A DNA stretch of 34,611 bases. It comes from Desulfobacterales bacterium (GTDB lineage Bacteria > Desulfobacterota > UBA8473). Positions 22,440 to 33,977 of the stretch are shown here, piece by piece. Under the pieces are notes generated by a model. The model was not told the DNA's origin and ran no database searches. It saw only the letters and a program-made list of their open reading frames with translations. Each line of letters begins with the position of its first letter. Position 1 is the stretch's first letter. Both the position numbers and the translations under genes were made by a program. The stretch is from assembly GCA_016209225.1 (NCBI GenBank), contig JACQWO010000062.1:1-34611 (forward strand), written 5' to 3'.

Positions 22440-22631
22440 ATGACCAGAGAAGAGATTATAGATAAGGTTAAGGAGATTAAAAAGAGTAAGGGATTGACCC
22501 AGGGCAGGTTGGCCAAACTAATTGATGTTGACCCTAAGTACATAGCATATATCGAAGATGGGCATGTGGGGGAGGTGCCGATGAATATTTTAAATAAGAT
22601 TAAAGACACCATCGATTATCTTGAGGACTGA
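22440..22631 (+). CDS. Small XRE-family helix-turn-helix protein
   Basis: A 63-residue Cro/CI-type DNA-binding domain: KVKEIKKSKGLTQGRLAKLI gives helices 1 and 2, and DVDPKYIAYIEDGHVGEVPM the recognition helix and turn. AGGGGAAAG lies close upstream of the ATG. It consists of the HTH domain alone. It lies 36 bases after thiC and could be cotranscribed with it; its targets are unknown. Confidence 0.83.
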   Translation: MTREEIIDKVKEIKKSKGLTQGRLAKLIDVDPKYIAYIEDGHVGEVPMNILNKIKDTIDYLED

Positions 22632-22637
22632 GAGATT

Positions 22638-22971
22638 ATGGAAAAAACAAATTATAAAACAGTTTTCTGATCGTAGCCTTTTGGATACCAGAATAGTCAA
22701 TCTTCTTTTTGAGAATTACAAAGAAATTTTCTCCTATGTCGCTGAAAAACAGGTTGTTGCCAGAGAGTTCTACGAAAAGCAATTTGCTTTTATCCATTAA
22801 CGACCTGTATCTTAAAGTTCATCCCCGTCTTTTTTGAGAAACAAATCCTACCAAGAGGACAAACATTACTACAGATACTCGATGCTTATCCTTGTATTTG
22901 CCAGACTGATGAAAGAAGAATGGATAACGGTCGGTGAAATAGAAGGCATGAATGAGGACAAAATCGCTAAG
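22638..22971 (+). pseudogene. Broken small ORF upstream of rsmG (several apparent frameshifts)
   Basis: Coding-like sequence continues through three frames. From ATG 22638 only 10 codons are open, but removal of one A in a run of six leads to KQIIKQFSDRSLLDTRIVNL, then LFENYKEIFSYVAEKQVV up to a stop at 22798; a further shift gives NDLYLKVHPRLF, and one more at a run of six T leads to RNKSYQEDKHYYRYSMLILV, then FARLMKEEWITVGE, which merges with the rsmG frame. The protein family is not recognised. Either the gene has decayed or the assembly has small indel errors at homopolymers. Confidence 0.4.
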
Positions 22972-23655
22972 ATGAAAGAATCTATTGAAGAAATCCTTTA
23001 TAAAGGGGCAAATGAAATAAATGTCTCTTTAACCCTCAAGGAGATTGAATTATTTAAAACTTACCTAATGGAGCTAAAGAGGTGGGGTTCTAAAATAAAT
23101 ATTACCGCCATACATAATGACTTAGAGATTGTGATAAAACATTTCATTGACTCCCTTTCCCCGTTGAACTATATACCTCAAGACTCTTCTTTGTTGGACA
23201 TTGGTTCAGGAGGGGGGTTCCCGGGTGTACCTTTGAAGATTGCCAATCCATCTTTAGATGTCACACTACTTGATTCTACCCTAAAGAAGGTAAACTTCCA
23301 AAAACACATAATAAGGCTACTCCACTTTAATAAGATTAAAGCAGTACATGGAAGAGTTGAAGATAAAGATATGCATGGTGAAATAGGGCCACCCTTTGAT
23401 GTGGTTATTTCAAGGGCATTTTCAGGTTTAGGGAAATTTTTAGCTATAGGAGAGCCCTACTTAAAAAGAGACGGGCTCCTGATGGCTATGCGGGGAAGGG
23501 AGGCAAAAAAGGAACTGGCTGATAATGAAGAAACCTTGATCCACCTGAGGTTAGCTGTTGTTGATATAGTTGAATTTTGCTTGCCGTACTTAAATGAAAA
23601 GAGAAGCCTTATTATATTTTCCAGACACTCTGCCCTCAACCCTTCTGTCCGCTAA
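22972..23655 (+). CDS. rsmG: 16S rRNA (guanine-N7)-methyltransferase
   Basis: RsmG methylates G527 (E. coli numbering) of 16S rRNA with S-adenosylmethionine. From the ATG at 22972 the protein has 227 residues. The N-terminal KRWGSKINITAI (about 36-47) and the SAM loop LLDIGSGGGFPGVPLKI (about 74-90) are diagnostic, followed by VHGRVED and VVISRAF. The frame is open for 46 codons farther upstream (TTG 22834), but this part looks like another broken gene, and an alternative ATG lies at 22951, so the start is uncertain. Position before parA-parB is the common arrangement near chromosome origins. Confidence 0.9.
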   Translation: MKESIEEILYKGANEINVSLTLKEIELFKTYLMELKRWGSKINITAIHNDLEIVIKHFIDSLSPLNYIPQDSSLLDIGSGGGFPGVPLKIANPSLDVTLLDSTLKKVNFQKHIIRLLHFNKIKAVHGRVEDKDMHGEIGPPFDVVISRAFSGLGKFLAIGEPYLKRDGLLMAMRGREAKKELADNEETLIHLRLAVVDIVEFCLPYLNEKRSLIIFSRHSALNPSVR

Positions 23656-23697
23656 GAATACAATCTTCCAGCATATAATCTTGATGGCTTCGTAAAA

Positions 23698-23713
23698 AGT
23701 TCCACGTGAAACA
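23698..23713. promoter_or_regulatory. parS-like centromere site
   Basis: AGTTCCACGTGAAACA matches 14 of 16 positions of the ParB-binding parS consensus TGTTTCACGTGAAACA. It lies between rsmG and parA, the classical neighbourhood of a functional parS. The two mismatches are both in the left half. Confidence 0.7.
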
Positions 23714-23758
23714 TCCGATTTCCCCTTTTCAAAAGATACATTCTGTGTTATTATTTAA

Positions 23759-23948
23759 GGATCATCTCCAAATTAGTTGATCGATGATGAGGATTCAAGG
23801 GGTCTAGGATTCGAGTGAAATGCTTAAAAATTACAAAGTTAATTAAAGGATGCTGAAATCCCTGATAAAATCATTAGAAAACAAACGCTTGAATCCTTGA
23901 ACCCTCGAATCCTGGACCACTTTCTCCCAACTAATTGGGAGAAGAACC
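23759..23948 (+). mobile_element. Complete MITE-like element derived from a four-helix-bundle gene (MLKNYK type)
   Basis: A 190-bp unit with terminal repeats GGATCATCTCCAAATTAGTT and, inverted, GGTTCTTCTCCCAATTAGTT. Next inside are GGATTCAAGGGGTC-type units. The core reads MLKNYKVN-stop and, in the same frame, RMLKSLIKSLENKRLNP-stop (23847-23900): the first and last residues of a four-helix-bundle protein fused with about 90 codons deleted. The inverted copy is at 9002-9179, partial copies at 1-40, 10634-10721 and 17041-17111. It lies just before parA. Confidence 0.8.
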
Positions 23949-23960
23949 AAATAAGAATAA

Positions 23961-24722
23961 ATGAGAAAAATCATCTGTATAGCCAATCAAAAAGGTGGAG
24001 TAGGTAAAACCACTACAGCCGTTAACCTGGCTGCTTCTCTTGCTGTGGCTGAAAAGCAGACTCTCTTAGTCGATATAGACCCCCAAGGAAATGCCTCTAG
24101 CGGGGTCGGTCTTAACAAAGATGAGATTAAAGAGAATATCTATCATGCCCTTATGGAAGAGAAGAACGTTGAGGATGTCATAAAAAAGACAGAATTGACT
24201 TTTCTTGACGTACTACCCTCAAATATTGATCTTACAGGAGCCGAGATCGAACTGGTCAACCTTCCTTCAAGGGAGTTCTGTCTCCGTAAAGTCATTCAAA
24301 AAATAGAGAATAAGTACGACTATATTATCATTGACTGCCCCCCGTCCCTGGGTCTGCTAACCCTCAATTCTCTTGCAGCGGCCGACTCGATACTAATGCC
24401 CGTTCAGTGTGAATACTATGCACTGGAAGGCCTAAGCAGGCTTTTAACGACGGTACGGTTGGTTAAAAAAAGTTTAAATCCCAGGCTGGAAATAGAAGGA
24501 TTACTGCTGACTATGTTTGATAACCGAAATAATCTCTGTCAACAGGTTGTCGAAGAAGTAAAGACACATTTCAAGGATAAGGTCTTTAACGTTATGATAC
24601 CAAGAAATGTAAAGTTGGCTGAATGTCCAAGCTTTGGCAAACCAATTTTAATCTATGACATAAACTGTAAAGGGGCGAGGAGCTATCTACAATTGGCAGA
24701 AGAAATTATGATGGCAAAGTAA
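23961..24722 (+). CDS. parA: Chromosome-partitioning ATPase ParA/Soj
   Basis: ParA moves ParB-parS complexes by forming ATP-dependent DNA-bound dimers. It has 253 residues without an HTH domain, the short chromosomal type. The deviant Walker A motif KGGVGKTTT is at 11-19 (signature Lys11), Walker A' [10 protein letters not shown] at about 38-47, and Walker [15 protein letters not shown] at about 120-133. Cooperation with parB (after 277 bases of repeat) and the parS-like site upstream is expected. Its last codons (MAK-stop) lie inside an inverted-repeat arm, so the C-terminus may have been replaced by repeat sequence. Confidence 0.96.
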   Translation: MRKIICIANQKGGVGKTTTAVNLAASLAVAEKQTLLVDIDPQGNASSGVGLNKDEIKENIYHALMEEKNVEDVIKKTELTFLDVLPSNIDLTGAEIELVNLPSREFCLRKVIQKIENKYDYIIIDCPPSLGLLTLNSLAAADSILMPVQCEYYALEGLSRLLTTVRLVKKSLNPRLEIEGLLLTMFDNRNNLCQQVVEEVKTHFKDKVFNVMIPRNVKLAECPSFGKPILIYDINCKGARSYLQLAEEIMMAK

Positions 24723-24980
24723 AAAGTCCATCTGTCCCGATGAATCGGGATTCCGCTGCATCCCCTGCCCTGTTAAATCCATGATCATGGGGGTTCGTGT
24801 ATTCTGATTTCCAAAAGACCTTAGAAATTGGACACACTTTCAGCGCAACCATTTAACAGGGTAAATCATTGCGGCGTACTCCTAAGTACGCCTCACTCCT
24901 TCGGATTTGCACGCCTTGCATCTGGAGCTTTTTACTTTGCCATCCCAATTTTGACTTTTTACGAGTCCATCAAATTATGA
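24710..24980. repeat. Structured repeat filling the parA-parB spacer
   Basis: A 17-bp perfect inverted pair, GATGGCAAAGTAAAAAG at 24710-24726 and its complement at 24928-24944, encloses nested hairpins: TCCCGAT/ATCGGGA, CCCTGTTAAAT (24768-24778) with ATTTAACAGGG (24851-24861), and GGCGTACT/AGTACGCC (24873-24892). Outside it, TGATGGACTCGTAAAAAGTC is read on the minus strand, and a similar TTGATGGCTTCGTAAAAAGT occurs at 23681-23700 next to parS. No gene is present in this spacer of 277 bases. Confidence 0.7.
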
Positions 24981-24999
24981 ATAACGGAAGGACAGGGCA

Positions 25000-25851
25000 G
25001 TGACTAAGAGAAAGGTATTAGGGAAGGGATTGGGTGCATTAATCCCAGAGATTAACCAGCATGATGACAAAGACAACTATGTTTACTGCAATGTGGAAGA
25101 CATTCAACCCAATAAATTTCAGCCAAGAAAAGGATTTGATGAGGCAGGGATAGAAGAACTCGTTGTCTCGATAAAAGAGAAGGGAATTATTCAGCCCTTA
25201 ATCGTCAGAGATGTTGGGGATGGTTATGAGTTGATTGCAGGAGAGAGAAGGTGGCGGGCTGCCAAGAGGGCTGGTATCACAGAAGTTCCTGTAATTGTAA
25301 AGAAGGCTTCCGATACCGAAGTCCTGGAACTTTCTTTGATTGAGAATATCCAAAGGGAAGATCTGAGTTGCCTGGAAGAGGCGGAAGCATACAAACAACT
25401 CACGAAAGAATTCACCTTGACTCAAGAAGAGGTTGCAAAAAGGGTTGGGAAGGATAGATCCACAATTACCAACTACCTTCGTTTATTAAAGCTTCCTCTG
25501 GAGATAAGGGATGGTCTATCAAGAGATGTTGTCACGATGGGACATGCAAGGGCATTCTTGAGCCTGGAAACCCCGGCAAAACAGAGAGAGGCTTACAGAC
25601 AGGTTTTAAAGAGGGGGCTTTCCGTCAGGCAGACAGAGAAGATGGTCAGGGGATTAAAAAAGGAGAAAAAAAACAAACCACTGGAAAGAGACAAGGATAT
25701 CCATTTAAATGCCATTAAAAATGAGCTTATAAAGCAATTTGGGACCCAGGTAAAGATAGTTGCCAGAAAAGGGGGAAGAGGAAAGATAGAAATCGAGTTT
25801 TATTCCCTGGATGACCTGGATAGGATTATAGAAACATTAAAGGGACGGTAA
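25000..25851 (+). CDS. parB: Chromosome-partitioning protein ParB/Spo0J
   Basis: ParB binds parS, spreads along DNA by CTP-dependent clamping and stimulates ParA. It has 283 residues and a GTG start preceded by GGAAGGA. The N-terminal KRKVLGKGLGALIPE is the usual ParA-contact and start region, the CTP-binding part holds NKFQPRK and ELIAGERRWRAAKRAG (about 77-92), and ENIQRED follows. The HTH region spans TQEEVAKRVGKDRSTITNYLR, split here as TQEEVAKRVGK and DRSTITNYLRLL (about 147-170). The C-terminal dimerisation domain ends LDDLDRIIETLKGR. Confidence 0.96.
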   Translation: MTKRKVLGKGLGALIPEINQHDDKDNYVYCNVEDIQPNKFQPRKGFDEAGIEELVVSIKEKGIIQPLIVRDVGDGYELIAGERRWRAAKRAGITEVPVIVKKASDTEVLELSLIENIQREDLSCLEEAEAYKQLTKEFTLTQEEVAKRVGKDRSTITNYLRLLKLPLEIRDGLSRDVVTMGHARAFLSLETPAKQREAYRQVLKRGLSVRQTEKMVRGLKKEKKNKPLERDKDIHLNAIKNELIKQFGTQVKIVARKGGRGKIEIEFYSLDDLDRIIETLKGR

Positions 25852-28731
<2,880 letters not shown>

Positions 28732-28737
28732 GTTTTA

Positions 28738-28862
28738 AGTAACTGCTCAGGTGGATAGGCTGTAGGCAGTTAGCCTGTAGGAGGAAAATGAGTTGGATGT
28801 TCCAGAATGCGACTCGAAAATGTGACTAACAGCCTTCAGCCTTCAGCCTAAACAAACCCTTG
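28738..28862 (+). mobile_element. MITE-like deletion derivative of the MRDHTKLRA-type four-helix-bundle element
   Basis: It begins GTAACTGCTCAGGTGGATAG and keeps the ribosome site GTAGGAGGAAA of 15872-16217. The gene is reduced to a piece corresponding to [12 protein letters not shown] (ATGAGTTGGATGTTCC onward) and then jumps to the stop and CTAACAGCCTTCAGCC. Two internal deletions relative to the longer copy are thus visible. The right outer terminus has lost GTAGTTAC. It lies in the gyrB-gyrA spacer. Confidence 0.8.
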
Positions 28863-28870
28863 AGGAGCAT

Positions 28871-31303
28871 ATGCATTTACAACAACAGAAGATACCTGTA
28901 AGTATTGAAGATGAAATGAAAAAATCCTATATGGATTATGCAATGAGCGTCATTGTAGGCAGGGCACTACCCGACGTGAGAGACGGATTAAAACCCGTAC
29001 ATCGAAGAATTCTCTATGCCATGAATGAGATGGGTAATGATTGGAATAAGCCGTATAAGAAATCCGCCAGGATTGTCGGTGATGTTATCGGAAAGTATCA
29101 TCCCCATGGTGATTCAGCTGTGTATGATACTATAGTCCGTATGGCCCAGGATTTTTCAATGCGATATCCTTTGATTGATGGGCAGGGGAATTTTGGTTCT
29201 GTAGATGGAGATCCGCCGGCAGCCATGAGATATACAGAGATAAGGATGACCCGATTGGCTTCAGAACTTCTGTCGGATATTGAGAAAGAGACTGTTGATT
29301 TTGTCCCAACTTATGATAATTCCCTTACGGAGCCCACAGTCCTTCCATCGAAACTCCCAGATTTATTGATTAATGGCTCTTCTGGAATTGCCGTTGGAAT
29401 GGCCACAAATATACCACCTCATAACCTGAGAGAAATAATAGAGGGGATTATTGCCTTGATAGAGGACCCAGATATCAGCATCGATGACTTAATGAGGCTG
29501 GTTTCAGGGCCTGATTTCCCCACTGCTGGATTCATTTGTGGCAAAAGGGGCATAAAAGAAGCCTATAAAACAGGAAGGGGAATAATACATATAAGGGCCA
29601 GGGCAATTATTGAAAGGAATAAGGACAGTGGCAAAGAAAGCATCGTGATTTCAGAGCTTCCTTACCAGGTGAATAAAGCAAGACTGATCGAAAGCATAGC
29701 TGAATTATCAAGAAAAAAGAAGATAGAGGGGATCTCAGAGCTAAGAGACGAATCAGATAGAGAAGGAATGCGGATAGTTATTGAATTAAAGAGGGATGAA
29801 ATTGCAAAGGCTATCCTTAACCAACTCTATCAATACACCCAAATGCAGGGTAGCTTTGGTATAATAATCCTGGCCATTGTTGGTGGTCAACCAATGCTCC
29901 TAAACTTAAAAGAGGTCCTATACCATTTTTTGAACCATCGAAAAGAGATCGTCACAAGAAGGACATCTTTTGAATTAAAGAAGGCGGAGAACAAGGCCCA
30001 TATCCTTGAGGGTTTGAGGATTGCCCTGGAAAACATGGACGAAGTTATAGCCCTTATCAAATCCTCCGCGAACCCGAAGGTCGCCAAGGAAGGCCTAATG
30101 AGTAGATTTTCTTTGTCTGATCTCCAGGCTCAGGCAATCCTGGACATGAGGCTACAAAGGCTCACTGCGCTGGAACAGGAAAAAATCATAGAAGATTATA
30201 TGGAGATTTTAAAGTTAATCGAGAAATATAAACAGATCCTGGCAAATGAAAGGCTTGTTTTGGATATCATTGTGGAAGAGCTGATGGCATTAAAGCAGAT
30301 GTATGGTGACGAGAGGCAAACAGAGATTATAGAAGAGGATACGGAAATTAGTCTGGAGGACATGATCGTTGAAGAAGACATGGTTGTAACCATTACCCAT
30401 AGTGGCTATATAAAGAGAAACTCCATATCCCTTTATCGAAGTCAAAGGCGTGGTGGTAAAGGTAAGATAGGGACAACCACCAACGACACAGATTTTGTTG
30501 AACACCTGTTCGTTGCTTCGACCAGAGAATTTATGCTCTTTTTTACAGATAAAGGTAAGGTTTTTTGGCGAAAGGTCTATGAGATCCCCCAGGCTGGAAG
30601 GGTATCCCGAGGTAAAGCTATTGTCAATCTACTGAACCTGGGTTCTGATGAAAACATCTCTGCAATCCTGCCTGTGCGAGAATTTAAAGATAACAAATAT
30701 GTTACCATGGCAACAAGGAATGGGATTATAAAGAAGACCCCTCTCACTGCTTACAGTAACCCCCGTGTCAATGGAATAATTGCCATAAATATTGATGAAG
30801 GAGATCGGCTAATCTCCGTAAGACTGACCGACGGAACGCAAGATATCTTCCTTGGTACTAAATCAGGGAAATCTATAAGGTTTAAAGAGGCCCAGGTTAG
30901 GAGCATGGGAAGGGTAACCAGAGGCGTCAAGGGCATCAAACTGGCAAAGGATGATGAACTCATTGGCATGGAAATCATAAACAATGATACTGCCATTCTT
31001 GCCGTCACTGAAAATGGTTTTGGCAAAAGGACAAAGGGCTCAGAGTACAGGGCTCAAGGGAGGGGTGGTGCAGGTGTAATTACAATAAAAGCCACCCAGA
31101 GGAATGGATCTGTTGTCGCCATAAAACAGGTAACCGACCAGGATGACTTAATGCTCATCACTGATCGAGGGAAGATTATCAGAATCAGCGCTAAAGGTAT
31201 TTCAATAATAGGAAGAAACACCCAGGGGGTAACGTTGATTGATGTAGACAAGGAAGAAAAGGTTGTTGGCGTAGCCAGATTGGCAGATAATGAGCAAAGC
31301 TAA
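28871..31303 (+). CDS. gyrA: DNA gyrase subunit A
   Basis: The DNA cleavage and rejoining subunit of gyrase, 810 residues. The catalytic Tyr121 with Arg120 is in [10 protein letters not shown]. The quinolone region [19 protein letters not shown] keeps Ser82 and Asp86 (E. coli 83 and 87), the drug-sensitive state. The C-terminal DNA-wrapping beta-pinwheel has the GyrA box QRRGGKG (about residue 520), which distinguishes it from ParC. GAGGAG precedes the ATG by 3 bases. It forms the holoenzyme with GyrB. A ParE-type toxin, which often targets gyrase, is encoded about 12 kb away. Confidence 0.98.
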   Translation: MHLQQQKIPVSIEDEMKKSYMDYAMSVIVGRALPDVRDGLKPVHRRILYAMNEMGNDWNKPYKKSARIVGDVIGKYHPHGDSAVYDTIVRMAQDFSMRYPLIDGQGNFGSVDGDPPAAMRYTEIRMTRLASELLSDIEKETVDFVPTYDNSLTEPTVLPSKLPDLLINGSSGIAVGMATNIPPHNLREIIEGIIALIEDPDISIDDLMRLVSGPDFPTAGFICGKRGIKEAYKTGRGIIHIRARAIIERNKDSGKESIVISELPYQVNKARLIESIAELSRKKKIEGISELRDESDREGMRIVIELKRDEIAKAILNQLYQYTQMQGSFGIIILAIVGGQPMLLNLKEVLYHFLNHRKEIVTRRTSFELKKAENKAHILEGLRIALENMDEVIALIKSSANPKVAKEGLMSRFSLSDLQAQAILDMRLQRLTALEQEKIIEDYMEILKLIEKYKQILANERLVLDIIVEELMALKQMYGDERQTEIIEEDTEISLEDMIVEEDMVVTITHSGYIKRNSISLYRSQRRGGKGKIGTTTNDTDFVEHLFVASTREFMLFFTDKGKVFWRKVYEIPQAGRVSRGKAIVNLLNLGSDENISAILPVREFKDNKYVTMATRNGIIKKTPLTAYSNPRVNGIIAINIDEGDRLISVRLTDGTQDIFLGTKSGKSIRFKEAQVRSMGRVTRGVKGIKLAKDDELIGMEIINNDTAILAVTENGFGKRTKGSEYRAQGRGGAGVITIKATQRNGSVVAIKQVTDQDDLMLITDRGKIIRISAKGISIIGRNTQGVTLIDVDKEEKVVGVARLADNEQS

Positions 31304-31331
31304 AGGAGAATAGAATAAAAAAAAGGAATTG

Positions 31332-32351
31332 ATGAAAAAAAATATTGGAGTAATAGGGGCAGGGAGCTGGGGAACCGCTCTTGCAAACCTTGTTGCAGAA
31401 AAAGGCTATACAGTTACCCTTTGGGTTTTTGAACCAGATCTTTGTGAGATATTGAAGAGAGAAAGAGAGAACCCGGTTTACCTCCCAAAATTTAGGTTGT
31501 CCAAGAATATTAACCCTACTACCTCTTTTGCTGAGGTCTGTCTGAATAAAGACATACTTGTATCGGTTACCCCCTCCCACGTAGTAAGAAGCGTTATTTC
31601 TCAAACCCTCCCATACCTGTCTGAAAAATCAATTATAATTAGTGCATCTAAGGGAATTGAGAGTGATTCTTTGATGACCATGTCCCATGTGCTTAAAGAG
31701 GTACTGCCTGGCAAATTACATAAGACTATGGTCTATCTGTCAGGCCCCAGTTTTGCTAAGGAAGTCATTCAAAAAACCCCGACGGCCGTAGCGGTTGCCT
31801 CAGAAAACATGGAGGCAGCTAGGATTGTACAGGAGATCTTTGCAACATCTTACTTCAGGGTTTATACAAATTCCGATGTTATTGGAGTAGAATTGGGCGG
31901 AGCAGTAAAAAATGTTATTGCCATTGCCGCTGGAGCATCTGATGGATTGGGTTTCGGACATAACACGCGAGCTGCGTTAATTACTCGTGGTTTAGCGGAG
32001 ATAACCCGCCTGGGTGTTAAAATGGGGGCAAACCCCTTAACCTTTTCAGGGCTTGCCGGTTTAGGAGATCTGGTCCTGACCTGTACCAGTGATCTAAGCA
32101 GGAATAGGTCAGTAGGCTTTAAGCTAGGAAAGGGAATGAAACTCAAAGAGATATTAAACGAGATGAAGATGGTGGCTGAGGGGGTAAAGACTACCAAGGC
32201 TGTCTATCGCATTGCCAAAAACATGGACGTAGAGATGCCTATTACAGAGCAAATCTATCGTTTGCTTTACGAAGATAAACCTGCCAAGGATGTTGTGACT
32301 GAGCTTATGACCAGGGACCTAAAATGTGAATTGGATTCTTACAATAACTAA
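31332..32351 (+). CDS. gpsA: NAD(P)-dependent glycerol-3-phosphate dehydrogenase
   Basis: GpsA reduces dihydroxyacetone phosphate to sn-glycerol-3-phosphate for phospholipid synthesis. It has 339 residues. The N-terminal Rossmann motif IGVIGAGSWGTALANL (about 4-19) and the conserved SASKGIE, SGPSFAKEV, GGAVKNVIAIAAG, GLAGLGDLVLTC and RNRSVG blocks are present. ATG 31332 is preferred to the adjacent TTG 31329 because of AAAGGA upstream. It follows gyrA closely, as in many related genomes. Confidence 0.96.
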   Translation: MKKNIGVIGAGSWGTALANLVAEKGYTVTLWVFEPDLCEILKRERENPVYLPKFRLSKNINPTTSFAEVCLNKDILVSVTPSHVVRSVISQTLPYLSEKSIIISASKGIESDSLMTMSHVLKEVLPGKLHKTMVYLSGPSFAKEVIQKTPTAVAVASENMEAARIVQEIFATSYFRVYTNSDVIGVELGGAVKNVIAIAAGASDGLGFGHNTRAALITRGLAEITRLGVKMGANPLTFSGLAGLGDLVLTCTSDLSRNRSVGFKLGKGMKLKEILNEMKMVAEGVKTTKAVYRIAKNMDVEMPITEQIYRLLYEDKPAKDVVTELMTRDLKCELDSYNN

Positions 32352-32386
32352 TTTGGATTTAGCGTTTACTTAACTACTTCTCCCTG

Positions 32387-32440
32387 AAAAATTCCACTGG
32401 AGCAAACATCAGCAGAATCATTAAATAGCTCACCGTTCAC
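32387..32440 (+). repeat. Third copy of the gyrB-leader-like motif
   Basis: ATTCCACTGGAGCAAACAT, then CAGCAGAATCATTAAATAG and CTCACCGTTCACC, parallels 26125-26172 (ATTCCCTTTGGAGGGAACAT, GAGCAGGATCATTAAATCG, TTCACTGTT). The copy is untranslated. It lies just downstream of gpsA, followed by a run of ten C (32465-32474). Confidence 0.55.
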
Positions 32441-32512
32441 CGCTAAACCCTTTTTTCTCTCCTGCCCCCCCCCCATACGAGAGAGAGTTAGGGGGTAAGG
32501 ATGAAAAACCCC

Positions 32513-32541
32513 TTGACACTACTAGGGTTTTAATCAATAAT
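32513..32541 (+). promoter_or_regulatory. Candidate promoter of the recombinase gene
   Basis: TTGACA (32513-32518), a 17-base spacer and AATAAT (32536-32541, five of six matches) form a good sigma-70-type promoter 40 bases before the original ATG. The same stretch contains AAAACCC/GGGTTTT and may also form a weak terminator for gpsA. Confidence 0.6.
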
Positions 32542-32581
32542 CAAACCATATAAGCCTCATCTTATCCAGGGAGGATCAGTT

Positions 32582-33678
32582 ATGGGGTAGTAACAGTCAG
32601 CAAGGATAGCCCAGACGGAATAGCAGTTTCCTTTCCATATGACCCTCAGCTTGTTGAAAAGGTCAAAGCCATTGAAAGCCGCAAGTGGCATCCTGATAAA
32701 AAGTACTGGAGCTTTCTTAATACTGATGAAACCTTAAAAAAGATTTTAAAGGTTTTTGAAGGAGAAGAAATCCACATAGACCCTGCACTAACTCCCCCAT
32801 CCCCTCTTAAGTTAAGAGGGGAGAGAGGGGAGTTAGACTTTGAAGACCTTCGCAGAGAGCTTGTATCGAGAAAATACAGTTATAAAACCGTTAAGAGCTA
32901 TATTTATTACAACAAAGATTTCCTTACCTTTGCCGACAAGCAGCCGTCTAAAATCAAAGATAATGATATAAAAGACTATCTACTTTATCTTGCAGAAGAA
33001 AGAGAATCTGCAACCTCGACATTGAATCAGGCTATTAATGCCCTGAAGTTCTACTATGGGACTGTCCTTAAGAAGAAATTTATCTATGAGGTAAAAAGAC
33101 CCAAGAAGGATAAAAAACTTCCGGTAGTTTTAAGCAAAGAAGAGGTTGCAAAAATCATTAACTCGGTTGACAATCTGAAACACAGGGCAATCCTGATGCT
33201 TGTATATTCTGCTGGATTGAGGGTTGGAGAAGTGGTAAGATTAAAACCAGAGGATATAGATAGCAAAAGGATGCTGATTCATATTAAAGGTGCAAAGGGC
33301 AGGAAGGACAGATATACATTGCTTTCTGAAAAAGCTTTGGAAATCATAAGACAATATTGGAAGAAGTACAGACCTGAAAAGTGGCTTTTCGGAGGTGCAA
33401 GGGATGATAGATACCTTTCAATAAGAAGTGTTCAGAAGATATTTGAGCAGGCATGTGAAAGAGCCGGCATAAGAAAAGAGATAACAGTACACGGTCTCAG
33501 GCACAGCTTTGCTACACATTTGCTGGAAGGAGGAACGGACTTGAGGTATATTCAAGAATTATTGGGGCATAAGGACAGCAAGACGACCGAGATATATACC
33601 CATGTCAGCACAAAAAGCCTTGGAAAGATCAGAAGTCCACTGGATAGTATAGACCTGAAAGAAGGAGGTGATAACTAA
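32582..33678 (+). CDS. XerC/XerD-like tyrosine recombinase, frameshifted at its start
   Basis: The frame is open from 32587 to 33678 but has no start codon before TTG 33022. GGGAGG and ATG at 32582 lie one base out of frame; one more G in the GGGG at 32584-32587 would give a 365-residue protein beginning MGVVTVSKDS. It has an N-terminal region of unknown function (SFPYDPQLVEKVKAI, then RKWHPDKKYWSF), a SAM-like core-binding domain and a complete catalytic domain: Arg in GLRVGEV, Lys in KGAKGRKDR, HGLRHSFATH, GHKDSKTTEIY with the nucleophile Tyr. No IntI-specific insert is seen. The break is either a real mutation or an assembly error; the remaining 218-residue ORF covers the catalytic part. 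Confidence 0.82.
32788..32836. repeat. Palindromic repeat inserted in frame in the recombinase gene
   Basis: CTAACTCCCC at one end and GGGGAGTTAG at the other enclose CCCCTCTTAAG/TTAAGAGGGG, forming a nearly complete 49-base palindrome. It is translated as the linker LTPPSPLKLRGERGELD between the N-terminal region and the core-binding domain. Its composition (Pro/Gly/Arg-rich) differs from the rest of the protein, as with in-frame palindromic elements known from Rickettsia. Confidence 0.7.
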
Positions 33679-33686
33679 AATAAAAA

Positions 33687-33777
33687 GTTATAGGATAGGG
33701 ATTCTGGCTTTTCAGCCAGAATCGGAATAAACGAAACAGGTTCGTCTATAACCCCAATTTTGAGGGGATAAACGAAC
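33687..33777. other. Cluster of inverted repeats after the recombinase gene
   Basis: GTTATAG (33687-33693) and CTATAAC (33746-33752) bracket a perfect hairpin GATTCTGGCT/AGCCAGAATC (33700-33723). Overlapping it, GTTCGTCTATAACCCC (33740-33755) pairs imperfectly with GGGGATAAACGAAC (33764-33777). This could be a terminator pair or a recombination site used by the adjacent recombinase. The rest of the 299-base spacer up to hicB has no recognisable gene. Confidence 0.45.
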
Positions 33778-33977
33778 TTATTACGCTTATGAACAAGTTA
33801 TCTGCAATTGCGGATAGGGAGAAATAATTAAAAGCACCTATTTTAGGAAGAGGGTGTGAAGATTGTGTTAAAGAGTGAAGAAAGACCATCAAGACCAGAA
33901 ATCCTATTCACCCATTAGTTGAATATAGGGTAGAGTCAAGAAAGTTTGATAAATGTTGGTTTAAATGGGAGGGGGAA

